A DNA stretch of 40,667 nucleotides. Origin: an uncultured Collinsella sp. Lineage in GTDB: Bacteria > Actinomycetota > Coriobacteriia > Coriobacteriales > Coriobacteriaceae. A program made the translations under genes and the position numbers. Positions 32,657-40,667 of this stretch are shown piece after piece (position 1 is the stretch's first letter; every line of letters starts with the position of its first letter). The stretch spans positions 1 to 40,667 of the forward strand of contig UQIK01000023.1 in NCBI GenBank assembly GCA_900541125.1, read 5' to 3'. The notes beneath the pieces are model-generated. The model had not been told where the DNA came from. It ran no database searches and was given only the letters and a program-made list of their open reading frames with translations.

Positions 32657-33760
32657 ATGAAGTTCACCGTCAGCCAGAGCTCGCTCACACAAGCCATCGG
32701 CGTCGTTATGAAGGGTGTCGCTTCGGCATCCACCCTTCCCATCCTGTCGGGCGTGCTCGTCAAGGCGCAAGACGGCATCTTGGAATTCCAGACCTCTAAC
32801 TACACCATCTCGATCCGTCATCGCATCGCGGCGCATGTCGAAGAAGAGGGCGAGATGGTTATCCCCTGTAAGATGCTCTCCAATATCACCAAGACTCTCC
32901 CCGATGCCCCGGTCACCTTTGAGCTGTCCGAGCGCCAGGTGCTGATCAGTTGCGAGAAGAGCTCGTTCCGCCTGAACACGCTCGATGCCAATGACTTCCC
33001 TGAGTTTCCGGCCTATGCCATCGAGAGTGCCGTGGAGCTGCCGACCGATATCTTGTCCGAGATGGTCGGCCGCGTGTGGCGCGTCACCTCGACCGACAAG
33101 GCTCGCCCCATCCTGGGCGGCGTGCACATGAAGGTCGAGAACAACACCGTGCGCCTGGTGGCGACCGATTCCTTCCGTTTGGCCGTGTGCGATACGCAGG
33201 TTGAGACCTCGACCCTCGAAGGCTCCTTTGAGCTCAACGTTCCAGCCGACGCCTTTAACGACGCGCTGAACATCATGGCCAGCCAGGCGACCATCATGAT
33301 CGGGGCTACCGACACCCAGGTCGTCTTTGAGGCCGGCAACACCACCTACGTGTCGCGCCGCATCGAGGGCGTGTACCCCAACTACAAGCAGCTCATCCCC
33401 GATTCGTGCGTGACGAGCGTCAAGATCGACGTCGCCGCCTTTAACGCCGCCCTCAAGCGCGTGGCCGTTATCGCGAGCGCCAACCCCGCCGTCAAGTTCG
33501 AGATCGATGTCGAGAACGGGCAGATGGGCCTGTCCTCCATTTCCAATGACCAGGACCTTGCGCAGGAGACGATCGATGTCGAGGCCGAGGGCGAGTCGGG
33601 CACCATCGCCTTCAACTACCACTACATCTTCGGCTGCCTCAATGCTCTGTCCAAGGAGAAGGAGATCACGCTGGAGCTCAAGAGCTACTCGCAGGCGGGC
33701 ATCTTCAAGTCCTACGACAAGATCAACTACCTGTACCTGGTCATGCCGGTCCGCATCTAG
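32657..33760 (+). CDS. dnaN: DNA polymerase III beta sliding clamp
   Basis: 367-residue clamp made of three similar domains. Recognised from MKFTVSQSSLTQAIGVVMKG, ASASTLPILSGVLVKAQ, the VATDSFRLAV block and the C-terminal YLYLVMPVRI, which forms part of the clamp-binding pocket. It lies between dnaA and recF in the usual order. Confidence 0.97.
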   Translation: MKFTVSQSSLTQAIGVVMKGVASASTLPILSGVLVKAQDGILEFQTSNYTISIRHRIAAHVEEEGEMVIPCKMLSNITKTLPDAPVTFELSERQVLISCEKSSFRLNTLDANDFPEFPAYAIESAVELPTDILSEMVGRVWRVTSTDKARPILGGVHMKVENNTVRLVATDSFRLAVCDTQVETSTLEGSFELNVPADAFNDALNIMASQATIMIGATDTQVVFEAGNTTYVSRRIEGVYPNYKQLIPDSCVTSVKIDVAAFNAALKRVAVIASANPAVKFEIDVENGQMGLSSISNDQDLAQETIDVEAEGESGTIAFNYHYIFGCLNALSKEKEITLELKSYSQAGIFKSYDKINYLYLVMPVRI

Positions 33761-33769
33761 CGCTTCGCC

Positions 33770-34876
33770 ATGACCATGTCCGCCCGCGATCTTTCCGTCG
33801 CGCACTACCGCAGTTTCGAGAGCTATCGTCTTGCCCTGGACGAGGGCGTGACGATACTTGCGGGACCCAACGCGGCGGGAAAGACCAATCTCATAGAGGC
33901 GCTGCAGCTGCTGACGAGCGGCGCCTCGTTTAGGCATCCGACCGCGGCCGAGCTCGTCCATGACGGCGTGGGCTCGTGCAAGGTCGAGCTGAGGCTCGAG
34001 GGCGACGGCCGCGTGCTTGATATGGGATTGAGCGCGGAGGACGGTAAGCGCTCGTTTAGCCGCAACGGCAAGAGATGCTCTGCCGCCGGTGTGCGCGGGG
34101 TTCTGCCGAGCGTGCTGTTTTGCCCCGACCATCTGGACATGGTTAAGCGAGGCGCCAGTGTGCGCCGCGCCGCCCTCGATGACTTTGGCATGCAACTGAG
34201 CGCACGCTATGCCGATCTTGCGAGCGCCTATGGGCGCTGTGTGACCCAGCGCAACGCCTTGCTCAAGGAAACCTGGTGCTGCCGTGAGATGCTCGGCGCG
34301 TGGAACGATTCGATTGCCCGCGCGGGCTCGGCCCTGCTCGTGCACCGGTTGGCCCTGCTCGACCGGCTGGCGGGCCATGTGCGTACTGCCTACGGGCAAG
34401 TGGCGTCCGGTGAAGCCGCCAACGTGTCCTATGCGTCCACACTGGGGGATTTGCCCCAGGTCGAGGATCGCGAAGAGCTGAAGGGCTGGGCGTACGAGCG
34501 CATGCTGGCTGCCCTTGATGAGCACGCCGACGAGGAAATTCGCCGCGGCGTGACGTTGGTGGGACCGCATCGCGATGAGATTGAGTTTACCGTGGCGGGT
34601 CGTTCCGCCCGTTCGTTTGCCAGCCAAGGTCAGCAGCGAACGTTGGTTCTGGCCTGGAAGGTGGCGGAGGTGGCCGTGGCTCGCGATGTCCTGGGCACCG
34701 CCCCATTGCTGCTTTTGGACGACGTGATGAGCGAACTCGACGGCGAACGCCGCGGTGCTTTCCTTCGGCTGATCGGCGATGATATCCAGACGGTCATAAC
34801 CACGACCAACCTGGGGTACTTTACCGATGATCTGCTTGATCGAGCCAAGGTGGTGAGCATGGGTGAGACGTGCTAA
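33770..34876 (+). CDS. recF: DNA replication and repair protein RecF
   Basis: SMC-like ATPase of 368 residues that helps load RecA on gapped DNA. Walker A AGPNAAGKTN is at about 31-40; the signature SQGQQRTLVLAWKVAE and Walker B LLLLDDVMSELD are near the C-terminus. It starts 9 bases after dnaN. The in-frame ATG two codons later is an alternative start. It overlaps the next gene by 14 bases. Confidence 0.97.
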   Translation: MTMSARDLSVAHYRSFESYRLALDEGVTILAGPNAAGKTNLIEALQLLTSGASFRHPTAAELVHDGVGSCKVELRLEGDGRVLDMGLSAEDGKRSFSRNGKRCSAAGVRGVLPSVLFCPDHLDMVKRGASVRRAALDDFGMQLSARYADLASAYGRCVTQRNALLKETWCCREMLGAWNDSIARAGSALLVHRLALLDRLAGHVRTAYGQVASGEAANVSYASTLGDLPQVEDREELKGWAYERMLAALDEHADEEIRRGVTLVGPHRDEIEFTVAGRSARSFASQGQQRTLVLAWKVAEVAVARDVLGTAPLLLLDDVMSELDGERRGAFLRLIGDDIQTVITTTNLGYFTDDLLDRAKVVSMGETC

Positions 34877-35426
34877 TTACGAGCGCGAGAGCGAAACGGT
34901 CGCCTTCAGTGGGTTTTTGAACGCAGAGCGCCAGCGCATCCTGGCGGCCGCGACACCTGAGCGACGCGCGCAGATGGAGGCTGCAGAGGAATCTCGTGCG
35001 GTCTATCGCGCGTGGAACGCGGTGTGCTCGGGCACGCGCGAGGGGCGGCATGTGACGGGTCTGCGCTACCTGCCCGAGTCCAATGAGCTGCTGGTGTATC
35101 TCGACTCGCCCTCGTGGACGCAGGAAATGACGCTGTTGCGCGAGATCATCCGCGCGCGTATGGAGCGCGCCGGTGCGCATGTGGACGGCCTGGTGTTCAA
35201 AACCACCGCGCCCGGTCACACGCCACCCGCCGCCAAGGAGCGCCTGCGCCCGGCGACGACCGAGCGCCCGCCGGCCCCGCACGCCGACCTCAGCGATGCC
35301 GAGCGCACCGAGATCGAGCGCCAAGTGGCACCCATCGAGGACCAAAAACTGCGCGAGGCCCTCGAGAACGCCATGAGAGCCAGTGCCGAGTGGGCCAAGG
35401 GCGTGCAAAGCAAAAAAGAGCCTTAA
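34863..35426 (+). CDS. DciA-like protein (DUF721)
   Basis: 187-residue protein with a DUF721/DciA core (about 45-112: SRAVYRAWNAVCSGT, then LRYLPESNELLVYLDSPSW and MTLLREIIRARM) and a charged C-terminal tail. DciA proteins load the replicative helicase in bacteria without DnaC, and in Actinobacteria the gene usually lies between recF and gyrB, as here. It starts with GTG inside the end of recF. A terminator follows. Confidence 0.85.
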   Translation: MRRANYERESETVAFSGFLNAERQRILAAATPERRAQMEAAEESRAVYRAWNAVCSGTREGRHVTGLRYLPESNELLVYLDSPSWTQEMTLLREIIRARMERAGAHVDGLVFKTTAPGHTPPAAKERLRPATTERPPAPHADLSDAERTEIERQVAPIEDQKLREALENAMRASAEWAKGVQSKKEP

Positions 35427-35452
35427 ATCGCATCTGGTGGCCTTGTAGAGCC

Positions 35453-35482
35453 AAATACCCTCGTTCCCGAGGGTATTTTTTT
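35453..35482 (+). terminator. Terminator after the dciA-like gene
   Basis: Stem AAATACCCTCG/CGAGGGTATTT with a four-base loop and seven T. It separates the dnaN-recF-dciA group from gyrB. Confidence 0.92.
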
Positions 35483-35531
35483 ACGATAAACTAGTAAGGC
35501 TGTACACATTTTCTTGACTGAAGGAGGACGT

Positions 35532-37562
35532 GTGGCAAACGAAAACGATTACGATGGCGGCGAGATTAAGATTCTCGAAGGTCTCGAGGCCGTTCGTAAG
35601 CGCCCGGGCATGTATATCGGCTCGACGAGCGCCAGCGGTCTGCATCACCTGGTGTGGGAGATCGTTGACAACTCCGTCGACGAGGCCATGGCCGGTTTCT
35701 GCACCGAGATCCAGGTGACGGTCCACGCCGACAACTCCATCACGGTCGTCGACAACGGGCGCGGCATCCCCGTCGACGAGCACCCTGTTAAAAAGATCCC
35801 GACGCTCGAGGTCGTCATGACGATCTTGCACGCCGGCGGTAAGTTCGATAACTCGGCCTATAAGGTCTCGGGCGGCCTGCACGGCGTTGGCATCTCCGTC
35901 GTCAACGCACTGTCCAAGCGCGTGGTCGTTCAGGTTCGTCGCGATGGCAACACCTACGAGATGGAGTTCTCGCGCGGCAAGACCGTCAAGAAGATGGAGG
36001 TCGTGGGCACCTCGGATTCGACGGGCACCACCGTCACCTTCTGGCCCGACGATGAGATCTTCGAGACCTGCATCTACGATTTCGATACGCTGCATAACCG
36101 TCTGCAGGAGACGGCGTTCCTCAATAAGAACCTCAAAATCGTGCTGACCGACGAGCGCGAGGCGACTCCCCACGTGGAGGAGTTTTGCTACGAGGGCGGC
36201 ATCATCGACTTCGTCAAGTTCCTCAACGAGGGCAAGGACGTTCCCGAGGCCTTTAAGGAGCCCATCTACATCGAGGGCAAATCGGACCCGGACGCGCCTG
36301 TGGCCAAGATGGGCGAGGTCGAGGTTTCCCTGCAGTGGAATAGCGGCTACGGCGAGAACGTCATGTCGTTTGCCAACGACATCTACACCCCCGAGGGCGG
36401 CATGCACCTTGAGGGCTTCCGTACCGCGCTCACCCGCGTGATCAACGATTACGCGCGCAAGCAGAACCTGCTCAAGGAAAAAGACGCCAACCTGACCGGC
36501 GACGATGTGCGCGAGGGCCTTTCGGCCGTCATCTCGGTCAAACTGCCCGATCCGCAGTTTGAGGGCCAGACCAAGGCAAAGCTCGGCAGCTCCTATATGC
36601 GAGCGCTCACGCTCAAGATTGTGACCGACGGCCTTGTCGATTACCTCGAGGAGCATCCCAAGCCCGCTCGCGAGATCGTCAAGAAGGCGCAACAGGCCTG
36701 CAAGGCGCGCAATGCCGCCCGCAAGGCGCGCGAGGCGACCCGCCGCAAGAGCCTGCTCGAGACGGCGTCCCTGCCCGGTAAGCTCGCTGACTGCTCGGTG
36801 CGCGATGCCGAGCTGACCGAGCTCTTCATCGTAGAGGGCGACTCGGCAGGCGGTTCGGCCAAGGACGGCCGTCGCCGAGACATCCAGGCGATTCTGCCCC
36901 TGCGCGGCAAGATTTTGAACGTCGAACGCGTTGGTGACCATCGCGCGTTCTCGAGTGACACCATCCAGTCGCTGATTACCGCGATCGGCTGCGGCGTCAC
37001 GACGAGTGCCGGCGACGGCGGCGATTTCGATATCACCAAGGCGCGCTACCACAAGATCATCATCATGACCGATGCAGACGTCGACGGTGCGCATATCCGC
37101 ATCCTGCTGCTGACGTTCTTCTACAAGTACATGCGTCCGCTGATCGATGCCGGCTACGTCTATGTTGCCTGCCCGCCCATCTTTGGCATTAAGGTACGCA
37201 ACAAGATCCACTACGTGTATCCCAACGGCCGCCAGCCCGAAGACGAGATCCTGCGCGACACCATCCAGAGCCTGGGCCTGAACCCCGACGATAACGACGA
37301 GGACGGCAAGGCCAAGGACGGCAAGATCACCAAAAAGCGCAAGGGCTATACCGTCCAGCGCTACAAGGGCCTGGGCGAGATGGACCCCAAGCAGCTCGCC
37401 TCGACGACGATGGACCCCAAGACCCGCATCCTGCAGCGTGTGTCGATCGAAGACGCCGTGGTGGCGGACCGCGCCGTGCGCGAGCTGATGGGTTCCGAGG
37501 TCGGCTATCGCCGCGAGTACATTGAAAAACACGCACATGATGCACGATTCCTTGATGCTTAA
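35532..37562 (+). CDS. gyrB: DNA gyrase subunit B
   Basis: 676-residue ATPase subunit. GHKL domain: EIVDNSVDEAM, DNGRGIPVDEHP, GLHGVG. TOPRIM domain: VEGDSAGGSAKDGRRRDIQA and DADVDGAHIR. C-terminal RYKGLGEM. The frame opens at TTG 35514, but GGAGGA lies just before GTG 35532, giving a start MANEND; I prefer this. It is followed 11 bases later by gyrA. Confidence 0.97.
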   Translation: MANENDYDGGEIKILEGLEAVRKRPGMYIGSTSASGLHHLVWEIVDNSVDEAMAGFCTEIQVTVHADNSITVVDNGRGIPVDEHPVKKIPTLEVVMTILHAGGKFDNSAYKVSGGLHGVGISVVNALSKRVVVQVRRDGNTYEMEFSRGKTVKKMEVVGTSDSTGTTVTFWPDDEIFETCIYDFDTLHNRLQETAFLNKNLKIVLTDEREATPHVEEFCYEGGIIDFVKFLNEGKDVPEAFKEPIYIEGKSDPDAPVAKMGEVEVSLQWNSGYGENVMSFANDIYTPEGGMHLEGFRTALTRVINDYARKQNLLKEKDANLTGDDVREGLSAVISVKLPDPQFEGQTKAKLGSSYMRALTLKIVTDGLVDYLEEHPKPAREIVKKAQQACKARNAARKAREATRRKSLLETASLPGKLADCSVRDAELTELFIVEGDSAGGSAKDGRRRDIQAILPLRGKILNVERVGDHRAFSSDTIQSLITAIGCGVTTSAGDGGDFDITKARYHKIIIMTDADVDGAHIRILLLTFFYKYMRPLIDAGYVYVACPPIFGIKVRNKIHYVYPNGRQPEDEILRDTIQSLGLNPDDNDEDGKAKDGKITKKRKGYTVQRYKGLGEMDPKQLASTTMDPKTRILQRVSIEDAVVADRAVRELMGSEVGYRREYIEKHAHDARFLDA

Positions 37563-37573
37563 GAGGAGGTAAC

Positions 37574-40315
37574 GTGGCAGACGATATCAACAATAGCGAG
37601 GGTATGGACGAGGCCGGCGATGCCGGTATGCCCGATGATCTGAAGCGCCTGCTTGCCCGTGCTGAGCAGGGCGAGGACGGCGATCCGGACGCCTATAACC
37701 CCGATGCCGATGATGATGAGGAAGAGGACGACGACGGTGAGCTCGAGGAGAGCTTTGGCGAAGTCGATCGCGGCGCCTCGGCCGGCGAGGACATCAACGG
37801 CGGCCAGCTCCAGATTTCGGAGTTCGGTCGCGAGATGAAGCAGTCGTTCATTGAGTATTCGATGTCGGTTATCACAGCGCGCGCCCTGCCGGACGTGCGT
37901 GACGGCTTAAAGCCGGTGCACCGCCGCATCCTGTACGCGATGAACGAGAGCGGCATCTACCCCAACCGCCCGCACAAGAAGTCAGCTTGGACGGTCGGCG
38001 AAGTTATCGGTAAGTACCACCCGCATGGCGACTCCGCGGTCTATGAGGCCATGGTCCGCCTGGCGCAGTGGTTCTCCATGCGCACGCCGCTCATCGATGG
38101 TCACGGCAACTTCGGTAACATCGACGGCGACGGCGCGGCGGCCATGCGTTACACCGAGAGCCGCCTGGCAAAGCCCGCCATGGAACTGCTGCGCGACCTG
38201 CAGAAGGATACCGTCGACTGGCAGCCCAACTACGACGAATCGCTCGCCGAGCCCGTGGCACTGCCTGCGCGCTTCCCCAACCTGCTGGTTAACGGCAGCC
38301 AAGGCATCGCCGTCGGCATGGCCACCAACATCGCCCCGCATAACCTCACCGAGGCGATCGAGGCCACCTGCTACCTGATCGACAACCCCGACGCCACCGT
38401 CGACGAGCTCATGCAGATCATGCCCGGTCCGGACTTCCCCACCGGCGCCATCATCATGGGCAGCGCCGGCATTAAGCAGAGCTACGAGACCGGCCGCGGC
38501 TCCATTACCGTGCGTGCCAAGGCACACGTGGAGTCCACCAAGACCGGTCGCAGCCGCCTGGTCTTTACCGAGATCCCCTACATGGTCAACAAGGGCACCC
38601 TGCAGGAGAAGATCGCCCAGCTCGTCAACGACAAGCGCGTCGAGGGCATCTCGGATATGCGCGATGAGTCCAACCAGAAGGGTATCCGTCTGGTCATCGA
38701 GCTCAAGAAGGGCGTCATTCCGCAGGTCGTGCTCAACAACCTGTATAAGTACACCTCGCTGCAGACGACCTTTGGCGCCAACAACCTGGCGCTCGTCAAC
38801 GGCGTTCCCAAATGCCTGAGCCTGCGCGAGATGCTGCAGCACTACATCGACCACCAGGTCGACGTCGTCACCCGCCGCACCCGTTTTGACCTTAAGAAGG
38901 CCCAGGCCCGCGCGCATATCCTCGAGGGTTACCTGATGGCCCTTGACCATATCGACGAGGTCATTAGCATCATCCGCTCCTCGCAGACCGACTCCGAGGC
39001 CAGCAGCCGCTTGATCGAGCGCTTTGGCTTTACGCCCGAGCAGACCACGGCCATCCTCGAGATGAAGCTGCGCCGCCTGACCGGCCTGGAGCGTGACAAG
39101 ATCCAAGAAGAGTTGGACGGCCTGCGCCGCGCCATCGCCTACTACGAGGACCTGCTGGCGCATGAGGAGAAGATCCTGGGCGTCATCAAGGAAGAGATGC
39201 GCGAGATCTCCAAGAAGTTTGGCGACAAGCGCCGCACCGAGATCAGCCAGGTTGAGAAGGACCTAGATGTCGAGGACCTCATTGCCGACGAGGATATGGT
39301 CGTGACCATCACCCACACCGGCTACGTTAAGCGTATCCCGGTGGCTGCCTACCGTGCCCAGAAGCGCGGTGGCAAGGGCGTGTCGGGCGTCAACCTCAAA
39401 GAGGACGATGTCATCGATGAGATGTTCATCGCGTCCACGCACGAGTACGTGCTGTTCTTCTCGAGCAAGGGCAAGGTCTATCGCCTGAAGGTGCACGAGC
39501 TGCCGGTAGGTACGCGCCAGGCACGCGGTACCGCGATCGTCAACCTGCTCCCCTTCGAGGAGGGCGAGAAGATCGCGAGCGTCATCAGCTGCCGCGAGTT
39601 CCCGGCCGACGAGTACCTGATGTTTGCCACCAAGAGCGGCATGGTCAAGAAGACCGTGATGAGCGCATATGACCGCAGCCGTCGCGACGGCCTGATCGCT
39701 ATCAACCTGCGTGACGACGACGCGCTGCTGAACGTGCGCCGCGTGCGCGAGGGTGACAAGATCATCCTGGCCACCACTGCGGGCAAGGCGATCATGTTCT
39801 CCGAGGAGCAGGTGCGCGCCACCGGCCGCGATACCAGCGGCGTTCGCGGTATCGGTATGAAGGACGGCGTGAGCGTTCTGGGCATGGAAGTCACTAACGG
39901 CAACGGCGATCTGTTCGTCATCACCGAGCGCGGCTACGGCAAGCGCACGCCGGTCGCGGACTACCCAGAGCAGAATCGCGGCGGCCAGGGCGTCTACACC
40001 ATCCAAATGACCGAGCGCAAGGGTAACCTCGCGGCCATGAAGACGGTGGGCCCGCAGCACGAGCTGTTCATCGTGACGGAGGGCGCGACGGTCATTCGCG
40101 TCAAGACCGACGAGATCAGCCAGACCGGCCGCGCCACCCAGGGCGTCAAGATGATGACCGTCGACGACAACGACCGCATCTGCGCCGTAGCCCGCATGAC
40201 GGCCGACAAAGAGAAGCCCGAAGGTGAAACCACGGAAAACGGCTCTGCCCCCGAAGAAACCCCTGTCGATCTAGGCGACGGCAACGACATGCCAGAAGAT
40301 CTCCTAGACGAATAA
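37574..40315 (+). CDS. gyrA: DNA gyrase subunit A with acidic N-terminal extension
   Basis: 913-residue breakage-reunion subunit. About 70 extra residues precede the usual beginning: an acidic, low-complexity stretch (for example DADDDEEEDDDGELEE) before YSMSVITARALPDVRDG. Catalytic Tyr193 is in AAMRYTE. The quinolone region keeps Ser154 and Glu158 (HGDSAVYE), which correspond to E. coli Ser83 and Asp87 and look like a susceptible-type pair. A GyrA box, QKRGGKG, and a C-terminal beta-pinwheel follow; the end is acidic again. It starts with GTG after GAGGAGG. Confidence 0.96.
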   Translation: MADDINNSEGMDEAGDAGMPDDLKRLLARAEQGEDGDPDAYNPDADDDEEEDDDGELEESFGEVDRGASAGEDINGGQLQISEFGREMKQSFIEYSMSVITARALPDVRDGLKPVHRRILYAMNESGIYPNRPHKKSAWTVGEVIGKYHPHGDSAVYEAMVRLAQWFSMRTPLIDGHGNFGNIDGDGAAAMRYTESRLAKPAMELLRDLQKDTVDWQPNYDESLAEPVALPARFPNLLVNGSQGIAVGMATNIAPHNLTEAIEATCYLIDNPDATVDELMQIMPGPDFPTGAIIMGSAGIKQSYETGRGSITVRAKAHVESTKTGRSRLVFTEIPYMVNKGTLQEKIAQLVNDKRVEGISDMRDESNQKGIRLVIELKKGVIPQVVLNNLYKYTSLQTTFGANNLALVNGVPKCLSLREMLQHYIDHQVDVVTRRTRFDLKKAQARAHILEGYLMALDHIDEVISIIRSSQTDSEASSRLIERFGFTPEQTTAILEMKLRRLTGLERDKIQEELDGLRRAIAYYEDLLAHEEKILGVIKEEMREISKKFGDKRRTEISQVEKDLDVEDLIADEDMVVTITHTGYVKRIPVAAYRAQKRGGKGVSGVNLKEDDVIDEMFIASTHEYVLFFSSKGKVYRLKVHELPVGTRQARGTAIVNLLPFEEGEKIASVISCREFPADEYLMFATKSGMVKKTVMSAYDRSRRDGLIAINLRDDDALLNVRRVREGDKIILATTAGKAIMFSEEQVRATGRDTSGVRGIGMKDGVSVLGMEVTNGNGDLFVITERGYGKRTPVADYPEQNRGGQGVYTIQMTERKGNLAAMKTVGPQHELFIVTEGATVIRVKTDEISQTGRATQGVKMMTVDDNDRICAVARMTADKEKPEGETTENGSAPEETPVDLGDGNDMPEDLLDE

Positions 40316-40356
40316 GAGGCCCTAGCTGGTAAAAAATTATCAGACCCCATATATCG

Positions 40357-40389
40357 GCGGTCGGCGCACTGCGCGCCGACCGCTTTCTT
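40357..40389 (+). terminator. Terminator of gyrBA
   Basis: An 11-pair stem GCGGTCGGCGC/GCGCCGACCGC with a five-base loop and TTTCTT, 41 bases after the gyrA stop. Confidence 0.85.
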
Positions 40390-40407
40390 GAAAACCTAGG
40401 GACCCGC

Positions 40408-40545
40408 GTTCGCCCCGGCCGCCCGGCGGCATATGAAGTCGATCGCGAGTTCCGCACGAGCCGGAGAGCACTTAATGTGCTCTCCGTGCGAGTCAGGACT
40501 GTCCGAGCAGGCGACTTCATATGCCGCCGGGCGGCCGGGGCGAAC
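40408..40545. repeat. Perfect 34-bp inverted repeat around a 70-nt spacer
   Basis: The left arm (40408-40441) is exactly the reverse complement of the right arm (40512-40545). The spacer contains a further hairpin GGAGAGCAC/GTGCTCTCC (9 pairs, five-base loop) with extra CGCAC/GTGCG pairing. Outside the arms TTGAAAA (40388-40394) mirrors TTTTCAA (40557-40563), so the symmetry extends over about 175 bp. No open frame is convincing. It could be a MITE-like element or a structured RNA. Confidence 0.7.
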
Positions 40546-40571
40546 CCCTCCAAAGATTTTCAAAAAAGTTG

Positions 40572-40601
40572 TTGACGCGCGCGTAACGACTCGTCTAATA
40601 T
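40572..40601 (+). promoter_or_regulatory. Promoter of tRNA-Ile
   Basis: TTGACG (40572-40577) and TAATAT (40596-40601) are 18 bases apart, 14 bases before the tRNA. A good match to the vegetative consensus. Confidence 0.75.
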
Positions 40602-40615
40602 ATCCCTTGCGCGAT

Positions 40616-40667
40616 GGACCTGTAGCTCAGTTGGTTAGAGCGTCCGGCTGATAACCGGGAGGTCACA
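40616..40667 (+). tRNA. tRNA-Ile (anticodon GAT), truncated by the window end
   Basis: Acceptor GGACCTG, D-arm GCTCAGTTGGTTAGAGC, and anticodon loop CTGATAA on a stem TCCGG/CCGGG. The gene runs off the window before the T-arm. tRNA-Ile(GAT) commonly precedes or sits within rRNA operons, but no rRNA is in view. Confidence 0.9.

Noticed and set aside
32402..34627. 741-codon open frame on the minus strand
   Set aside because: It lies antisense to dnaN and recF, which are unmistakable; no motif supports it.
35481..37538. 685-codon open frame on the minus strand
   Set aside because: Antisense shadow of gyrB, with no start signal or domain.
40316..40667. rRNA operon at the window end
   Set aside because: tRNA-Ile(GAT) often accompanies rRNA genes, but no 16S or 23S sequence is present before the window ends.

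Overview
The window looks like the replication-origin region of a high-GC Gram-positive bacterium of the class Coriobacteriia, most likely Collinsella. This assignment rests on recognising the proteins, not on a search. The order rpmH-rnpA-yidD-yidC-jag-rsmG-parA-parB on the minus strand, facing a predicted ATPase gene, dnaA-dnaN-recF-dciA-gyrB-gyrA on the plus strand, is the classic oriC neighbourhood. Genes diverge from about 29.0-29.3 kb, so most are read in the direction of fork movement.

Left arm (1-9.5 kb, mostly minus strand): a tRNA-Lys(TTT) with displaced copies of its own 3' end downstream, an M29-type aminopeptidase, a basic two-span membrane protein, purC, a sensor kinase/OmpR-type regulator pair, a Tat-type lipoprotein coupled to a TSCPD-domain protein, purB, and a tRNA-Gly(CCC), again with displaced copies of its 3' end. 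Middle (9.7-22.6 kb): a plus-strand, sortase-anchored thioester/Cna-B adhesin; a small membrane protein and a large membrane protein with a split, apparently inactivated M28 peptidase fold and a very long acidic insert; a pair of WYL regulators (PafB/PafC-like) convergent on a DinG-type exonuclease-helicase; and ddl.

Origin (22.7-35.5 kb): rlmN, then the parABS partition module (three identical parS sites exactly 39 bp apart, plus degenerate sites near rlmN and inside dnaA), rsmG, jag, yidC, yidD, rnpA and rpmH. Two intergenic regions flank a GHKL-ATPase/winged-helix gene and dnaA. Both carry repeats of TTTTCAACA, not the canonical TTATCCACA, and the dnaA-dnaN gap ends in an AT-rich stretch that would suit an unwinding element. 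Substitutions at DNA-contact positions of DnaA domain IV fit a changed box. The parABS-rsmG block is visibly poorer in GC than its neighbours.

Right end (35.5-40.7 kb): gyrB and gyrA (with an acidic N-terminal extension of about 70 residues), a terminator, a perfect 34-bp inverted repeat around a 70-nt spacer, and the first part of a tRNA-Ile(GAT) with a strong promoter. This tRNA often introduces an rRNA operon, but none is visible here.

The most interesting items are the uncharacterised ATPase/winged-helix protein encoded between the two putative origin parts, the matched divergence of DnaA and its boxes, the degenerate M28-like membrane protein, the tRNA 3'-end-nested repeats, and the long inverted repeat before tRNA-Ile.
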